Assembly: GCF_964204865.1 (NCBI RefSeq)
Contig: NC_135257.1
Span: 5,208,001 to 5,272,000, forward strand
Reading direction: 5' to 3'
DNA length: 64,000 bases
DNA from: Styela clava
Lineage: Eukaryota; Chordata; Ascidiacea; Stolidobranchia; Styelidae
Below, one piece after another: positions 1-10,100 of this stretch; the first letter of the stretch is position 1, and each line of letters starts with the position of its first letter. The position numbers and the translations under genes were made by a program. Under the pieces are notes generated by a model. The model made no database searches. It had not been told where the DNA came from and saw only the letters and a program-made list of their open reading frames with translations.

Positions 1-240
1 CCATGATTCTCCATAAAACAGCTTTGCAAGTCGCAACATGCTGCTAAATTTTTATTTAGTAAGGTAGGATATTCAGAACCTCATCTCCATGCAAGGTGCA
101 CAGAAATTGATACAGAAAATAGAAATACTGTTAGGAGTCTCGAGAGAGCTTTTGAGAGCTTGTCTTTAAGCAGCGACACCTATAACGCTATTACTGGTTT
201 GTTGTGTAAAGTAAATGCATATGATAGTTACAAATATTGA
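1..240 (+). CDS. Terminal exon of an unrecognised upstream gene (partial)
   Basis: An open frame enters at the left edge (the last upstream stop in this frame is at 4-6) and runs to TGA at 238-240. The reading is not low-complexity and contains the stretches RSLERAFESLS and YNAITGLLCKVNAYDSYKY at its end. I do not recognise the protein. The acceptor may be the AG at 20-21 or 29-30, but no strong pyrimidine tract decides this. The coding tail from about 121 onward, with its 3' flank, is repeated at 323-508. It could be a chance open frame; the only support is its length and the normal-looking amino-acid composition. Confidence 0.3.
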
Positions 241-508
241 CTGTACAATATTCGTGATATTAGACATATTTTGAGAATACGGTGATTTTTTCACAAGAAG
301 GTAATCAAGAGTAAGTTAAAATAGAAATACTGTTAGGAGTCTCGAGAGAGCTTTTGAGAGCTTGTCTTTAAGCAGCGACACCTATAACGCTATTACTGGT
401 TTGTTGTGTAAAGTAAATGCATATGATAGTTACAAATATTGACTGTACAATATTCGTGATATTAGACATATTTTGAGAATACGGTGATTTTTTCACAAGA
501 AGGTAATC
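121..508. repeat. Tandem duplication, two ~186-bp copies
   Basis: Bases 121-306 recur at 323-508 with a constant offset of 202 and no difference that I can see. The unit covers the last ~120 bases of the upstream open frame, its stop codon and ~66 bases of 3' flank. The 16-base spacer (307-322) begins a stretch, ATCAAGAGTAAGTTAA at 303-318, that also occurs at 759-774 across the exon 1 donor of the next gene. The lack of divergence means either a very recent duplication or an assembly error. Confidence 0.85.
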
Positions 509-552
509 CAGTTCGTGTCGAATAAATATCCACCTAGCGACGGGTTAGGCGC

Positions 553-566
553 ATTTCCATGGTAAC
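553..566 (+). promoter_or_regulatory. X-box-like (RFX) site upstream of the CXorf58-like gene
   Basis: ATTTCCATGGTAAC matches the RFX X-box (GTNRCC-AT-RGYAAC) perfectly in the right half-site and partly in the left. It lies about 105 bases before the proposed ATG at 670. X-boxes are typical of ciliary and sperm genes in animals, which would fit a protein of this family. Single-site matches of this quality also arise by chance. Confidence 0.35.
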
Positions 567-669
567 GGACGTGTTATTGATATCCGACGTTTCAGACGTG
601 GGGACGCAGGGAGTTTCTAAAGTTTCAGTTTTTGCTCCTGGTACCGGTCGTCAGGTAGTGTAAAAATAT

Positions 670-3600
670 ATGAGAAATATGGAAGTCGGAAAAACAGTAC
701 CAGTATATTCGTCTATGGGAACTGGTACTAGTGCGGATATACGTGAACAAGCGACGGATCAAGAGTAAGTTAACTTTACCCAATGCCTTTACCAAGGGCC
801 GGCAACCAACTTGCCTAATGTAAAACAGGTTTATGGACGCCATCTTGTGCCATATTGGGAAAACGCGAAACAATGGAATCTTATGGAAAATTTTCGTCGT
901 GTTGTTGTACCGAATCCAATAAGTCAGCTGTTATAAGGGCTAGAATAAAGCCGAAGGGTGGATTTTGAACTTTAAGCTATATGCTACTTAAATATATATC
1001 GCAATTAAAAATAAAAAACTATCTAATGCGTTAAATTTGGCCACAAACACAACGAAGAACCACTTTTGGTCATCTTTTTGGAAACTTTTAGAGTGATACG
1101 CCGATTTGACGGAGTATAATGCCACCGCAACAATCCTACAATGTCATTTGGTCTTCTAGCGCAGCTCGGAGCTGAGGAGGCGGGAATTATGGAGCTTGAC
1201 GGGCGAGAAAATGTTGACCCGAAAATGGAAACGGCCATTGAAGCGAATTTGAGTCCCGAGGTAATTTCGACGAATAAATACAACTGTCCATCTGTGACAT
1301 CACAAAGAACGCTATTGTCAAATGGTCAATTATGACGATGAGAATGGCCAACTTACTTCGGAAGCAACTCGAAACCGGCATACTTGTATTTAAAGACAAT
1401 TTAATGTACTATAAATGCAATTTAGCAAACATGAAAGTATATCATCATGTTCGCCTAAGCTTCTACTTCAAAATGCGACCTTCAAAATCTTTCTATCTAA
1501 AATATTAATGAAAATATTAGGTATGTTTCAATAATTGTGTGAGAACTTCCCATAAGGCGCCGTGTTATATGGCCGAGAACAATAGGCACAAGATGGCGTC
1601 CATTGTCAGAGCGTTGCCTCGCTTGTATTATATATACGCTTTGGCCTTTACGATCCAGTTTGGACCTCCATATCGCAGTATCGGCAAACTTGCACTGCAC
1701 AATAAACTAAAGTGGAACACAATCAGACATTTGAAAACTTCATCATTGGATTCCTCGGGAAAAAATAGTTTGATTTACCGTAGCATTCGCCATTTTTTAG
1801 CAAAAAAAAATGCAACTTTGGTCACATGCTACACATGTGGTAATTGATTCAAATCATTATTGAGACAAGCATGGCTGTAGTTTTCTGCTGTGGTCAATGC
1901 CTACATTTTATCTATCCAGCCCAGTGGTTCCCAAACTTTTTGAAAAAATTCTATGACGAACCCCATGCAATTTTTTAATGATTCTCGGCCTTGTGCACTA
2001 AAACAAAACATTGAAAGATCACAACAAAAAAAATCAATGCACTGTATAGTGAAAAATAATATAAGGTGCAGCTCTAATGGCATGTGTGACATCCAGTCTG
2101 TTTCGACATTTGGTAAACGTGCAAAAGGGCAGCGTCAGCTACAGCTCTGCAGTTCTGCAGTTAGTAAACTTGTGGCGACATGAATTGAACTCTCACTGAG
2201 ATATCACAGGCACACAGCTCTGTGGCATCACAATGGGGCAGGGTGATAGGAACATAGATTGAAGAATCAGTGTCTCCAGCGGTGATTGCAAAGCAGCAAC
2301 AGGCGACAAATGTGTATTTGCAAATTTGAGCACTTAGTTTTTGTATTATAAGCTGTTAGCCATTTTACAGATTCGCTTCGCGGACCCTCCGAAAGTGCTT
2401 CACGAACCCTAAAAGGTCTGTGGACCCTAGTTTGGGAACCACTGATTTAGCCTATAGTAAATTCTTACATTTTTTTTTTCTTTTACAAGATTGAAGAAGA
2501 TACTTGCTGTTTCACTCATTGAAAAAGTTTACTTAACATACCGGGATCGACAGATGTTTACATTGTTAAAACATGCCATTTGTGCCGCAGTGAGAAAATT
2601 CATTTATTTATTTGATCAATTTGAAACATATACTAACATGTCATATATGTATATATACATTATTACCTGCTCAAAATTGGAACTCATGTTTCATCTGTAC
2701 ACAAGTAACAACAACAAAGTCTATGTCCTGAATGATCTATTTTGCAGCTGCTTTTATTTGTAATTAGCTGGGGATTTATATCATTATCAAATACAATCCA
2801 AATTTAAAATTGTTGATTTGAAATTTTGATCACAACGTACATTTTTCATTAGTCTAATTTATAAGTTTAAGTTATGTGTATCTAAATATGTTTTTCTATT
2901 TATTCACAGGAGCAATCATGGACACATGACTTTTTACGTAAAATCAGTCCATTGGAGGCTGCTTTACTTAGAGATCCAAGTGTAAAGGCAAGAGTTCGGT
3001 TGCGATTTGCTGGAACAGAATTTCCACCAATTATAGTTTTTAAAATATTTTTAGTTGGAGATGGAACGAAATATATATCAGGAAGAAAAATAATTCAGCC
3101 TGCATCGTCAGTAAGACTATTTTATTTTTAAATCTATATCTTATTTATAAATCTATACAAAAACAGAGAAAAGGCCTCTAAATCAAATTGAGTAATATCA
3201 TGATTTATTTACTTTAAATACTGCGGTACATGACCTGACTCATTTGATGAATGAAAGAATTCAGTGTATGTTACATATTTCCAATAGGCAGATAATCAAA
3301 TACTCACTATTAACCATTGATTTATATATATCCCAAAATTTTACTATCGTTGGATGTGCATGGTGTTTAGGCCTAATCTCATTTTGACTATTCACATTTC
3401 AAATAAATTTTGAAATTTGCAACACTTTGAGCAATGTTTATTATAAACATAAATTATTGCTCTTGAAGTTTATCTACTGTCATACAATGGTAGGAAAGGC
3501 CGACTTTTTCAATTTAGTATACTAAATCTGATAGATACTGCTTTCATTTGATCTTCAAACGTAAACAACAATTTGAATATGTTGCAGTTCATCCTATTCT

Positions 3601-5668
3601 AGTGCCAAAAGTAGAAAAACATAAAATTGTTTCTATAATGTACTGTGTTAAAACTGTCACATATCATTGATCCTCAAATGAGTTCTACTTTATTTTTTGA
3701 AAGGTTATTTGAATTCTCTATTTGGTTTTAATGGTTGTCTTAGAATATGAAATGATTGTTGAGTTGCTTCATACTGCAGGCCGCCTCTGATGCATGTCAT
3801 TTGATGGGTCACAGAAAATTTTATGATCAGATGATTGTCGATGCATGTCAGTACGAAAAATATAAAATAATTGATGAAATTGATGTCACTACTATGCAAG
3901 ATTATATGCAGGTGAACTGGACATTTTTATTTGCAAAATTTCACATGAGTATGTGTATGTATGTATGTATGTATGAGTAATCTATGACTTGTTCTACCAT
4001 GTTTGGGAACACTTGTTTCGGAATATCTGTTTGCCTTTTCTCAAAATTAATAAATTTGTTGATCTTCAACTTTGTAAGTAATATAATTACTTAACATCCT
4101 AATAATTTAAATACAGTATCTCAGTAACATGGATGAGACTCCTTCTTATCTTGGAGGCAAAGAAAACTACTGGCGTCAATTGACACTTGAAGCACTGCCC
4201 CGACAAAGTATTATGTATGATATTGTGGAATACCTTCAAACAAAATCTCCCAGCGACAGATTACGAAGTGAATTGCCTACAATGATGTCACGACCTGTAA
4301 CCCAAGAAGTTCAACTGCAACATATTCGTGCAATATCAAGATTACAGTATGTTTTATGCTTACAATTTTAAATATAACTTCTACAGTATAGTTGATCTAT
4401 CACTATTTAAAAACTGGCCACCACTCTAACAACACTTGGAAATTGGCAGTATTCTCAATTTGCCTGATAAATTTTAAGCTCTGTTTCAGATTCTGTTATG
4501 AAAACAATTTGAATAATAAAGTGAACCCAGATATTCAATCAGCCTCGTGAGAAAGAAATTTGAATTCACTTTATATATATATTCATCAACAGCTAAATGC
4601 AGAAGAATACTTTGAATACGATTGATAATTTTACGTTCAACATATGTAAATCAAGATGGTCTCCTTTCAGGCTGTAGGATATACTTAAATTTCATATCCT
4701 ACCCCATTTTACTCAATAGAGTAGTCAGGGCCAAAAAGTGTCAACCTTGAATGTATCATTTTGGTACTTATGTGAAATTCAAATGAATGTATTATATATT
4801 TGATGACAAAATTTGAGTAGAATATCGCCTATATCAATGGTTTTCAACTAGGATTCCACTGCACTTTAGGCAGTTCCTGACCCTATTCCAGAGGTCCCGC
4901 AAATTTATATAGAAATTTATCTATAGTAATATAAGTGTATTGTTTAAAGATAATGAAATACATATTGGGTTAGCCACTATTTTCAAACTTGCTACACTTT
5001 AAAAATCATTTTGTTTTGCCAGTATTAGTTTGCTTAATAGTTAGTTTTAAATGTTGTTTTTTGCATAGGACAATTGCACAATTCCACTCTACCAATAAGA
5101 TTGAAAACCACTGACTTATATTCATTGCATCCATTCATCCTGAAGATTCAAGAATTTTATATTTTCTAGGACTCCTTTAGATTTATTATCTGCACAACAT
5201 CATGTTATCACAGCCCGCAGTGTAACACCATCCTCTCAAACACAGAGACGTTCTGTACAAGCAAGAAGGCGGGTGTCAAGAATGAGAAAGCTTTATGGAC
5301 TCCAATCAGCTCCAAGTCATACTTTAGATTCAGTTCCCCAAGAGTCTTCTGATCAAAATGATGCTTTTGGTGTTAGGGGAGATTCCTCACAATTCAAACC
5401 ATCACTGGCCATGGAGTATGCCGATTATGCAGATGCTCGTTTATCAGGGGAAGAAGAGACAGCACTCAGACAAAGTATACTGCCGTCTTCTGGTGCTGTA
5501 GACCGTGATGTCGATGACCAAGAGGCAAAAGAACTGTTCCAATGGACGCAAGAACTTAATTTTGAAGACGTAAGCCGGGCTCTCAATAGCAGTCATTCTC
5601 ATGCGGAATCACAGCCTCGCTCAACTTCTTGGCCAGCGAGACCTATTCGAACTGCATCAGGATTATGA
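670..5668 (+). CDS. CXorf58: CXorf58/C11orf65-like protein, six exons
   Basis: Coding exons are 670-764, 2490-2589, 2910-3110, 3780-3911, 4117-4346 and 5170-5668; all junctions are GT-AG and all phases agree, giving 418 residues. The conserved core starts in exon 3 (ISPLEAALLRDPSVKARVR, then RFAGTEFPPIIVFKIF) and continues with DEIDVTTMQDYMQ in exon 4 and DETPSYLGGKENYW in exon 5. Exon 2 holds a degenerate IQ-like helix (LIEKVYLTYRDRQ). Exon 6 adds a basic stretch (QARRRVSRMRKLYGL) and a helix with WTQELNFEDVSRAL; the protein ends in TASGL. Similar core and end sequences occur in the uncharacterised CXorf58 and C11orf65/MFI proteins, from memory of those families. The molecular role is unknown; C11orf65 has been linked to mitochondrial fission control. 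Exon 1 is supported only by its ATG, donor and matching phase 2. A variant poly(A) signal ATTAAA is at 5781-5786. Confidence 0.75.
797..1634. repeat. Dispersed ~840-bp repeat, copy 1 (intron 1)
   Basis: This segment matches 60173-61008 in the same orientation over its whole length with scattered substitutions. Inside it, ATGGACGCCATCTTGTGCC at 833-851 is the exact reverse complement of bases 1585-1603, so the repeat carries a 19-bp inverted pair about 770 bases apart, as a non-autonomous DNA transposon might. The similarity extends ~30 bases beyond the inverted pair on both sides, so the pair is not clearly terminal. A 31-codon open frame (873-968) is conserved in both copies. Confidence 0.7.
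873..968 (+). CDS. Small 31-codon ORF conserved between the two dispersed repeat copies
   Basis: ATG at 873 to TGA at 966-968. It begins MESYGKFSSCCCTESNKS. The counterpart at 60249-60344 has the same start, length and stop. In the first 18 codons the three base differences are all synonymous; after that there are several amino-acid changes. The three adjacent cysteines recall the start of a zinc-binding fold but no family is identifiable. It may be the first exon of a transposon gene rather than a complete protein. Confidence 0.25.
   Translation: MESYGKFSSCCCTESNKSAVIRARIKPKGGF
1922..2444. mobile_element. hAT-type MITE in intron 1
   Basis: The ends are inverted repeats, CAGTGGTTCCCAAAC on the left and its near-complement ending TTTGGGAACCACTG on the right. 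The flanking octamers are ATCCAGCC (1914-1921) and ATTTAGCC (2445-2452), a 6-of-8 match consistent with an aged 8-bp target duplication. No transposase frame is present. The terminal sequence is of the common hAT/Charlie type. Confidence 0.75.
3956..3975. repeat. (TATG)n microsatellite
   Basis: About five TATG units lie just after exon 4 of the CXorf58-like gene, inside intron 4. Nothing else is notable. Confidence 0.7.
4835..5113. mobile_element. Short hAT-type MITE in intron 5
   Basis: The 279-bp segment starts CAATGGTTTTCAAC and ends TTGAAAACCACTG, an inverted pair with one or two mismatches. Flanks are GCCTATAT (4827-4834) and ACTTATAT (5114-5121), matching at 6 of 8 positions. It has no open frame and lies 56 bases before the acceptor of exon 6. 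Confidence 0.65.
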
Positions 5669-7179
5669 CCTAGAGATTCACCCTATAAATTGCATTGAAT
5701 ATTTTTCTTGTTAACTATATTTTTTTTTAGAGCTAACCATGCTTTCTAATCTTTCATCAAACTTTTCCGATACCTTGTTTATTAAATTTTTTTCAATTAA
5801 GTTTTTTAAAATCATAACATGGTGCAGTTTCCCACGGTTTCAATCCAAAACGCAGCATGTGTTCAGCAACTAGTCTGGTAAACAACATTAAAGTAATTCC
5901 GTTTCCCTCTTCGGCGACGTCACAAATCTTTTTTCTACTGGGTGGTTTTGAAGTAGGTTCTATCTATTGATGGGATTCAAAATTATACGAATTTTGCCCT
6001 TGAATTGGCTAACAACGAGTTCCCCTATGAGGTTTCTCATCCTCATCTACGAATCAAAAAGAATTACGATTCACGCAAATACTCTTTGTCGCCAATATTT
6101 CTGCGCACCCATGAGTCCTCGAGTTGGGAAACACCTCATAACAATACAAAAACGTAACATAGAATTACGTAATGAGAACAGGTCAAACGTAGTATTTCCT
6201 ACGTCAGCTACATTAATATTACATGCTTCATATGAATCTAACACATAGCGGCGCATGTTACCCATTTGCTTTAGCCGTCTACTACTCCAGAGGTTTAAAG
6301 AAATTAAGAAGAGGTTTGCTCATTGTCACAATATTCTCTGAATTCTATCTCTGGTCCTATCCCACCATCGGCTCTAAGTCATCAACAATTTCGACTTAAC
6401 TTGTCTCGAAACTATAAGCTTATAAAATCAACTGCAACTCTCAGCTCTGGGATACCAAGACCCAGAAAAAAGCATGTTGCCGAATGAGCAATTCATGAGA
6501 TGGAAGTAGGAATGACAATAACAGTCATCAATTGTGTTGTGATTGCCACCCTATGTGCACACTGCCCACATTGTGGAATTATCCACAATCACCAGCTGCT
6601 GCACAACTGGATAAATTGGGCAACCAGATTCCTAGAAAACCAAGTCACGAATTAATGCAAAAATAACATTTCAGTGATAAAAATTGATAATAAATCTGAC
6701 TTTAATTCAATCTATCCCTGCACTATAACAATGATTTCCACCCTTTCTAAGTTTATGTTACTTGACAATTGTGATTGATAAAAGGCGCGGTATGCATTAT
6801 AAACAATGTTATCAAACTCCCTCTGCTGACAAATGACTGAATAATTTTTTAATACAAAGTTATAAAACCTCAAAACGAGCTACAGAGATTTTAGAGTCAA
6901 ACACTGTGAACAACATGATCATTATAAACCAAATACGATCTAACTTTATTAGAAATACACAGATATTAAAAATAAACTGCAAACAATGAAAATAATTGGT
7001 ACAGTGCATAACGATGAGAAATAATTTCGTAAAATACAGTGATTAATACAATAAAGTCATAAATGTTTTCAAGATTAAAAAATACTTAATTGTTACAAAT
7101 ACGAGACAAAGTTTCAATTGTATAAAATGCTGCATTTTCCAGATTCTCAAAACTTAAACATCATTTAATAATAGAAATT
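5669..7179. other. Convergent intergenic region
   Basis: The region separates the 3' ends of two convergent genes. It holds the ATTAAA signal for the + strand gene (5781-5786) and, on the minus strand, an AATAAA signal (complement of 6945-6950) about 230 bases after the stop of the TPR gene. A frame at 5967-6248 has no recognisable domain and is probably chance. I see no RNA gene or repeat. Confidence 0.5.
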
Positions 7180-10100
7180 TCACATGATACTGCAAGCGCG
7201 TGATTGATTCGTTTTTCGTTTTGAATTCTTGCCTTTGGTTGCAGTTGTTGATTCTGCCGGCAAAGGGCGATTCTGCATATTAACAACTGCTCCAGATGAT
7301 GAAGAGTATGATGCTGGTGGGTCATATGTGTGAACAATACTTGTTGGACTAGAAATAACAGGATCTGGAATACTGAAATTCACATGATAATGTTTATTAA
7401 GTATGGTGGTAAGGAACTCCACGAGGTATTCGATTGTGCTTATTTTTTTAATAAAAATATTATAGCCACAAGAAGAGTCAAAGAGACGGATGTAGATCAT
7501 AGACTGATCCTCTAGACAGAATCTTAATTTCACTGCGATAAATAATAAACTGTTAAGTCATTTTTTGGCAGCCGCACCAGCCGAGTTCATGCAGCTGAAG
7601 TATAGGCATTACAATCGGCATATATAAATATGACGTCATGTTTTGCCATGAACGATGTGTGAAGTCATATCAACTGATCATGCAAAACTAAAACTATCAG
7701 TGGGTGTTTCTATTATTGCATGAATCTATAGCAAATGAAACAAGTTAAAAAGGCACCTGCTGCTGGTTGGTTCGGTATTTGATTCTTCAACTTTCTTTTC
7801 TGAATATAATGCAGATAGTGGTCGTATTTCATCACCAGAATTTGAATCTTCATCTTGATTTATTTCAGGAGAAAGTTTATCAGGAGATAGATTTGTTTCC
7901 TCTTTTTTCTGTATCGAGTTAGGTTCAGGTGGCGAAGCCATATTGGCCGTTTTTATAGACTCGTATATGTGTGTAGAATATGTCACTGTTAAAAGAAATT
8001 ATTTTAAATAGGTGGTGCAATAAATATTACATTGGAGGCTGCGCCATCTTGGTGCGCATACTTCAGGAGGTCCCATTGGAGCCCATACTTCAGGACTGCT
8101 CATATACAAAATAAACCAGTGTTTCTGCAGAAAGATAAATCATTAAAACTTTGATTATATTGAAAATATATTTTTAAATGTTATTGATTCAAATATAGAA
8201 AATATATAGTCCAAATATATTTTTTACTATATTTTCAGGAGTCCAAAATTTGCTGTAAAAAGTAGCACAAAATACAGAAAAGCTGGTTGGCACAACAAAA
8301 CAAAATTATAACAAAATTATCTCATGCAACTTCAAGCGCAGAAAAACTAATCCTAGTGGGAAATTGAGCACATTTGCGCAAAATAGTCATTTAAGTTCAT
8401 TTTAAGTTAAATGTGTAAGTGTTTTTTATCAGTGACCGGTTACATAATATTAATAATGGATGAAGTTGAAAATGAAAAAGGCTGAAGCAAATTCACATTA
8501 TTTAATTATCATACTTTCATCTGTTCCATTCAATTTTGGATTCTTTTTTGTACTTTGAGTATATAGAGGTTGATCATCATTGACATAAGCTGCTGCAAGA
8601 GGTGATCTGAAGCATTGCATACACAATTATGAAAACGTCATAAATTTGGGTGATTTGACCGTTTGAATTTCATAATTCTGATTTGGAAAATTAGACAGTA
8701 ATTGATTAAATAGAACTATATATTTTATGCTAAATGTTACATGGTAAGAACTTTAATATTGCTAATTAGTAGTATTGAGTCGAATATCATCTGATGATTA
8801 CACTGCATTTTCAATTTATCACAATATGGTGACCATGTAATCGATAGATAGATATATGAAATAAGCAATCCTTTGTGTAATAAAAAAGTCATTGGAACCT
8901 GTTACTGGTTGCAATCTTCGCATATGCTCTTACAGGCTTTATAGGTGCAACCTTTTTGGAAGAGGTTGCAAATTCTTTTAGCAATTCCTCATCTGAAAAT
9001 GGTTATACATATTTAACATTAATCAACCACAGATGCAGAACGATAGCTTTTGAGATTATGAGAGAGCGCAGGGATAGCTATTTAGTGAATATAAAAAAAT
9101 TAAAAAAAATCTTCAGAATACGGTAAATATCAATGTGTCCCTGTTTAGAATCTGGCATTAGAAACTGCCGATAGACATCTTTTTGCTCAAACCGAAGGTC
9201 TGAACAATTGCTTAAAAAGAAAATAAAGATTACTAAAAGACGTCGAAGACTATTACTGGAGTACTACATTATAAATTGTCACAACAGGAATATCATATGA
9301 GAACATTTTCCATATCAATACCCTTGGAAAAAAAATTCAGAAGCCAGCCCAGTTCAAAATTTAAGTTCGACCATTACTGTGGATGTGGTATGTGTACCTG
9401 GCATTGCACACACAAAGATTTCACACATACACTGTTCAAAAATATTTTAATTAAAAATATTTTGTGAAAAATTTCCAATGTGTCTAAGGGACAATATAAA
9501 AATATATTCGTTTTTTATTTATTGCTCGGTGATTTCATATCATCGAACAATAGAAATGATAGGGCTCACTGATAGACAACTTTGTTTCTTTCTATGAACA
9601 AAAATCCTGTTTGCATTTCAAGTAAGAATGAAAATGTACCTTCACTACTACTAGATTCGCTACTGTCTGTACTTTGCGAAGTGACGCTTGTGAAATCTTC
9701 TTCATCAGCCTTTTCTTCGATTTTATTCAATTGATCTCTGAATAACAAACACAGATTGATAATATAATGGTATTGAGGTAGGCCAACGAACTCGAAGGAG
9801 TATTGAATTGTTTTTTTGCAAACATTATTTTTATAATTCATTTATCATAATAAAGGCCATGAATAGGTCTGTTGGCATATTTTGAATAACATGCGTTACG
9901 AGAAAACATTATATTTAGCTTTATCAATATTCAATGAAAGTTAAAAATTGCAAATCTAATACATTAAGGGAAGGGACACAATAGCCTAGCGGCTAAGGCA
10001 ACAGACTTGACTGTGCTTCCTATGAACGCAACCCTAACCAAGGCGTAGTGAATTGAGAAGGCAATTCTGAACCTGAATGATTCCAGCCTTACCAAATAAT

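Noticed and set aside
1141-1335. 64-codon + strand frame and overlapping minus-strand frames at 1023-1399
   Set aside because: They lie in the dispersed repeat, and the corresponding frames in copy 2 differ in length and are interrupted, so no coding support remains.
9961-10050. Functional tRNA gene
   Set aside because: An A box is present but there is no cloverleaf or good B box; a SINE remnant is more likely.
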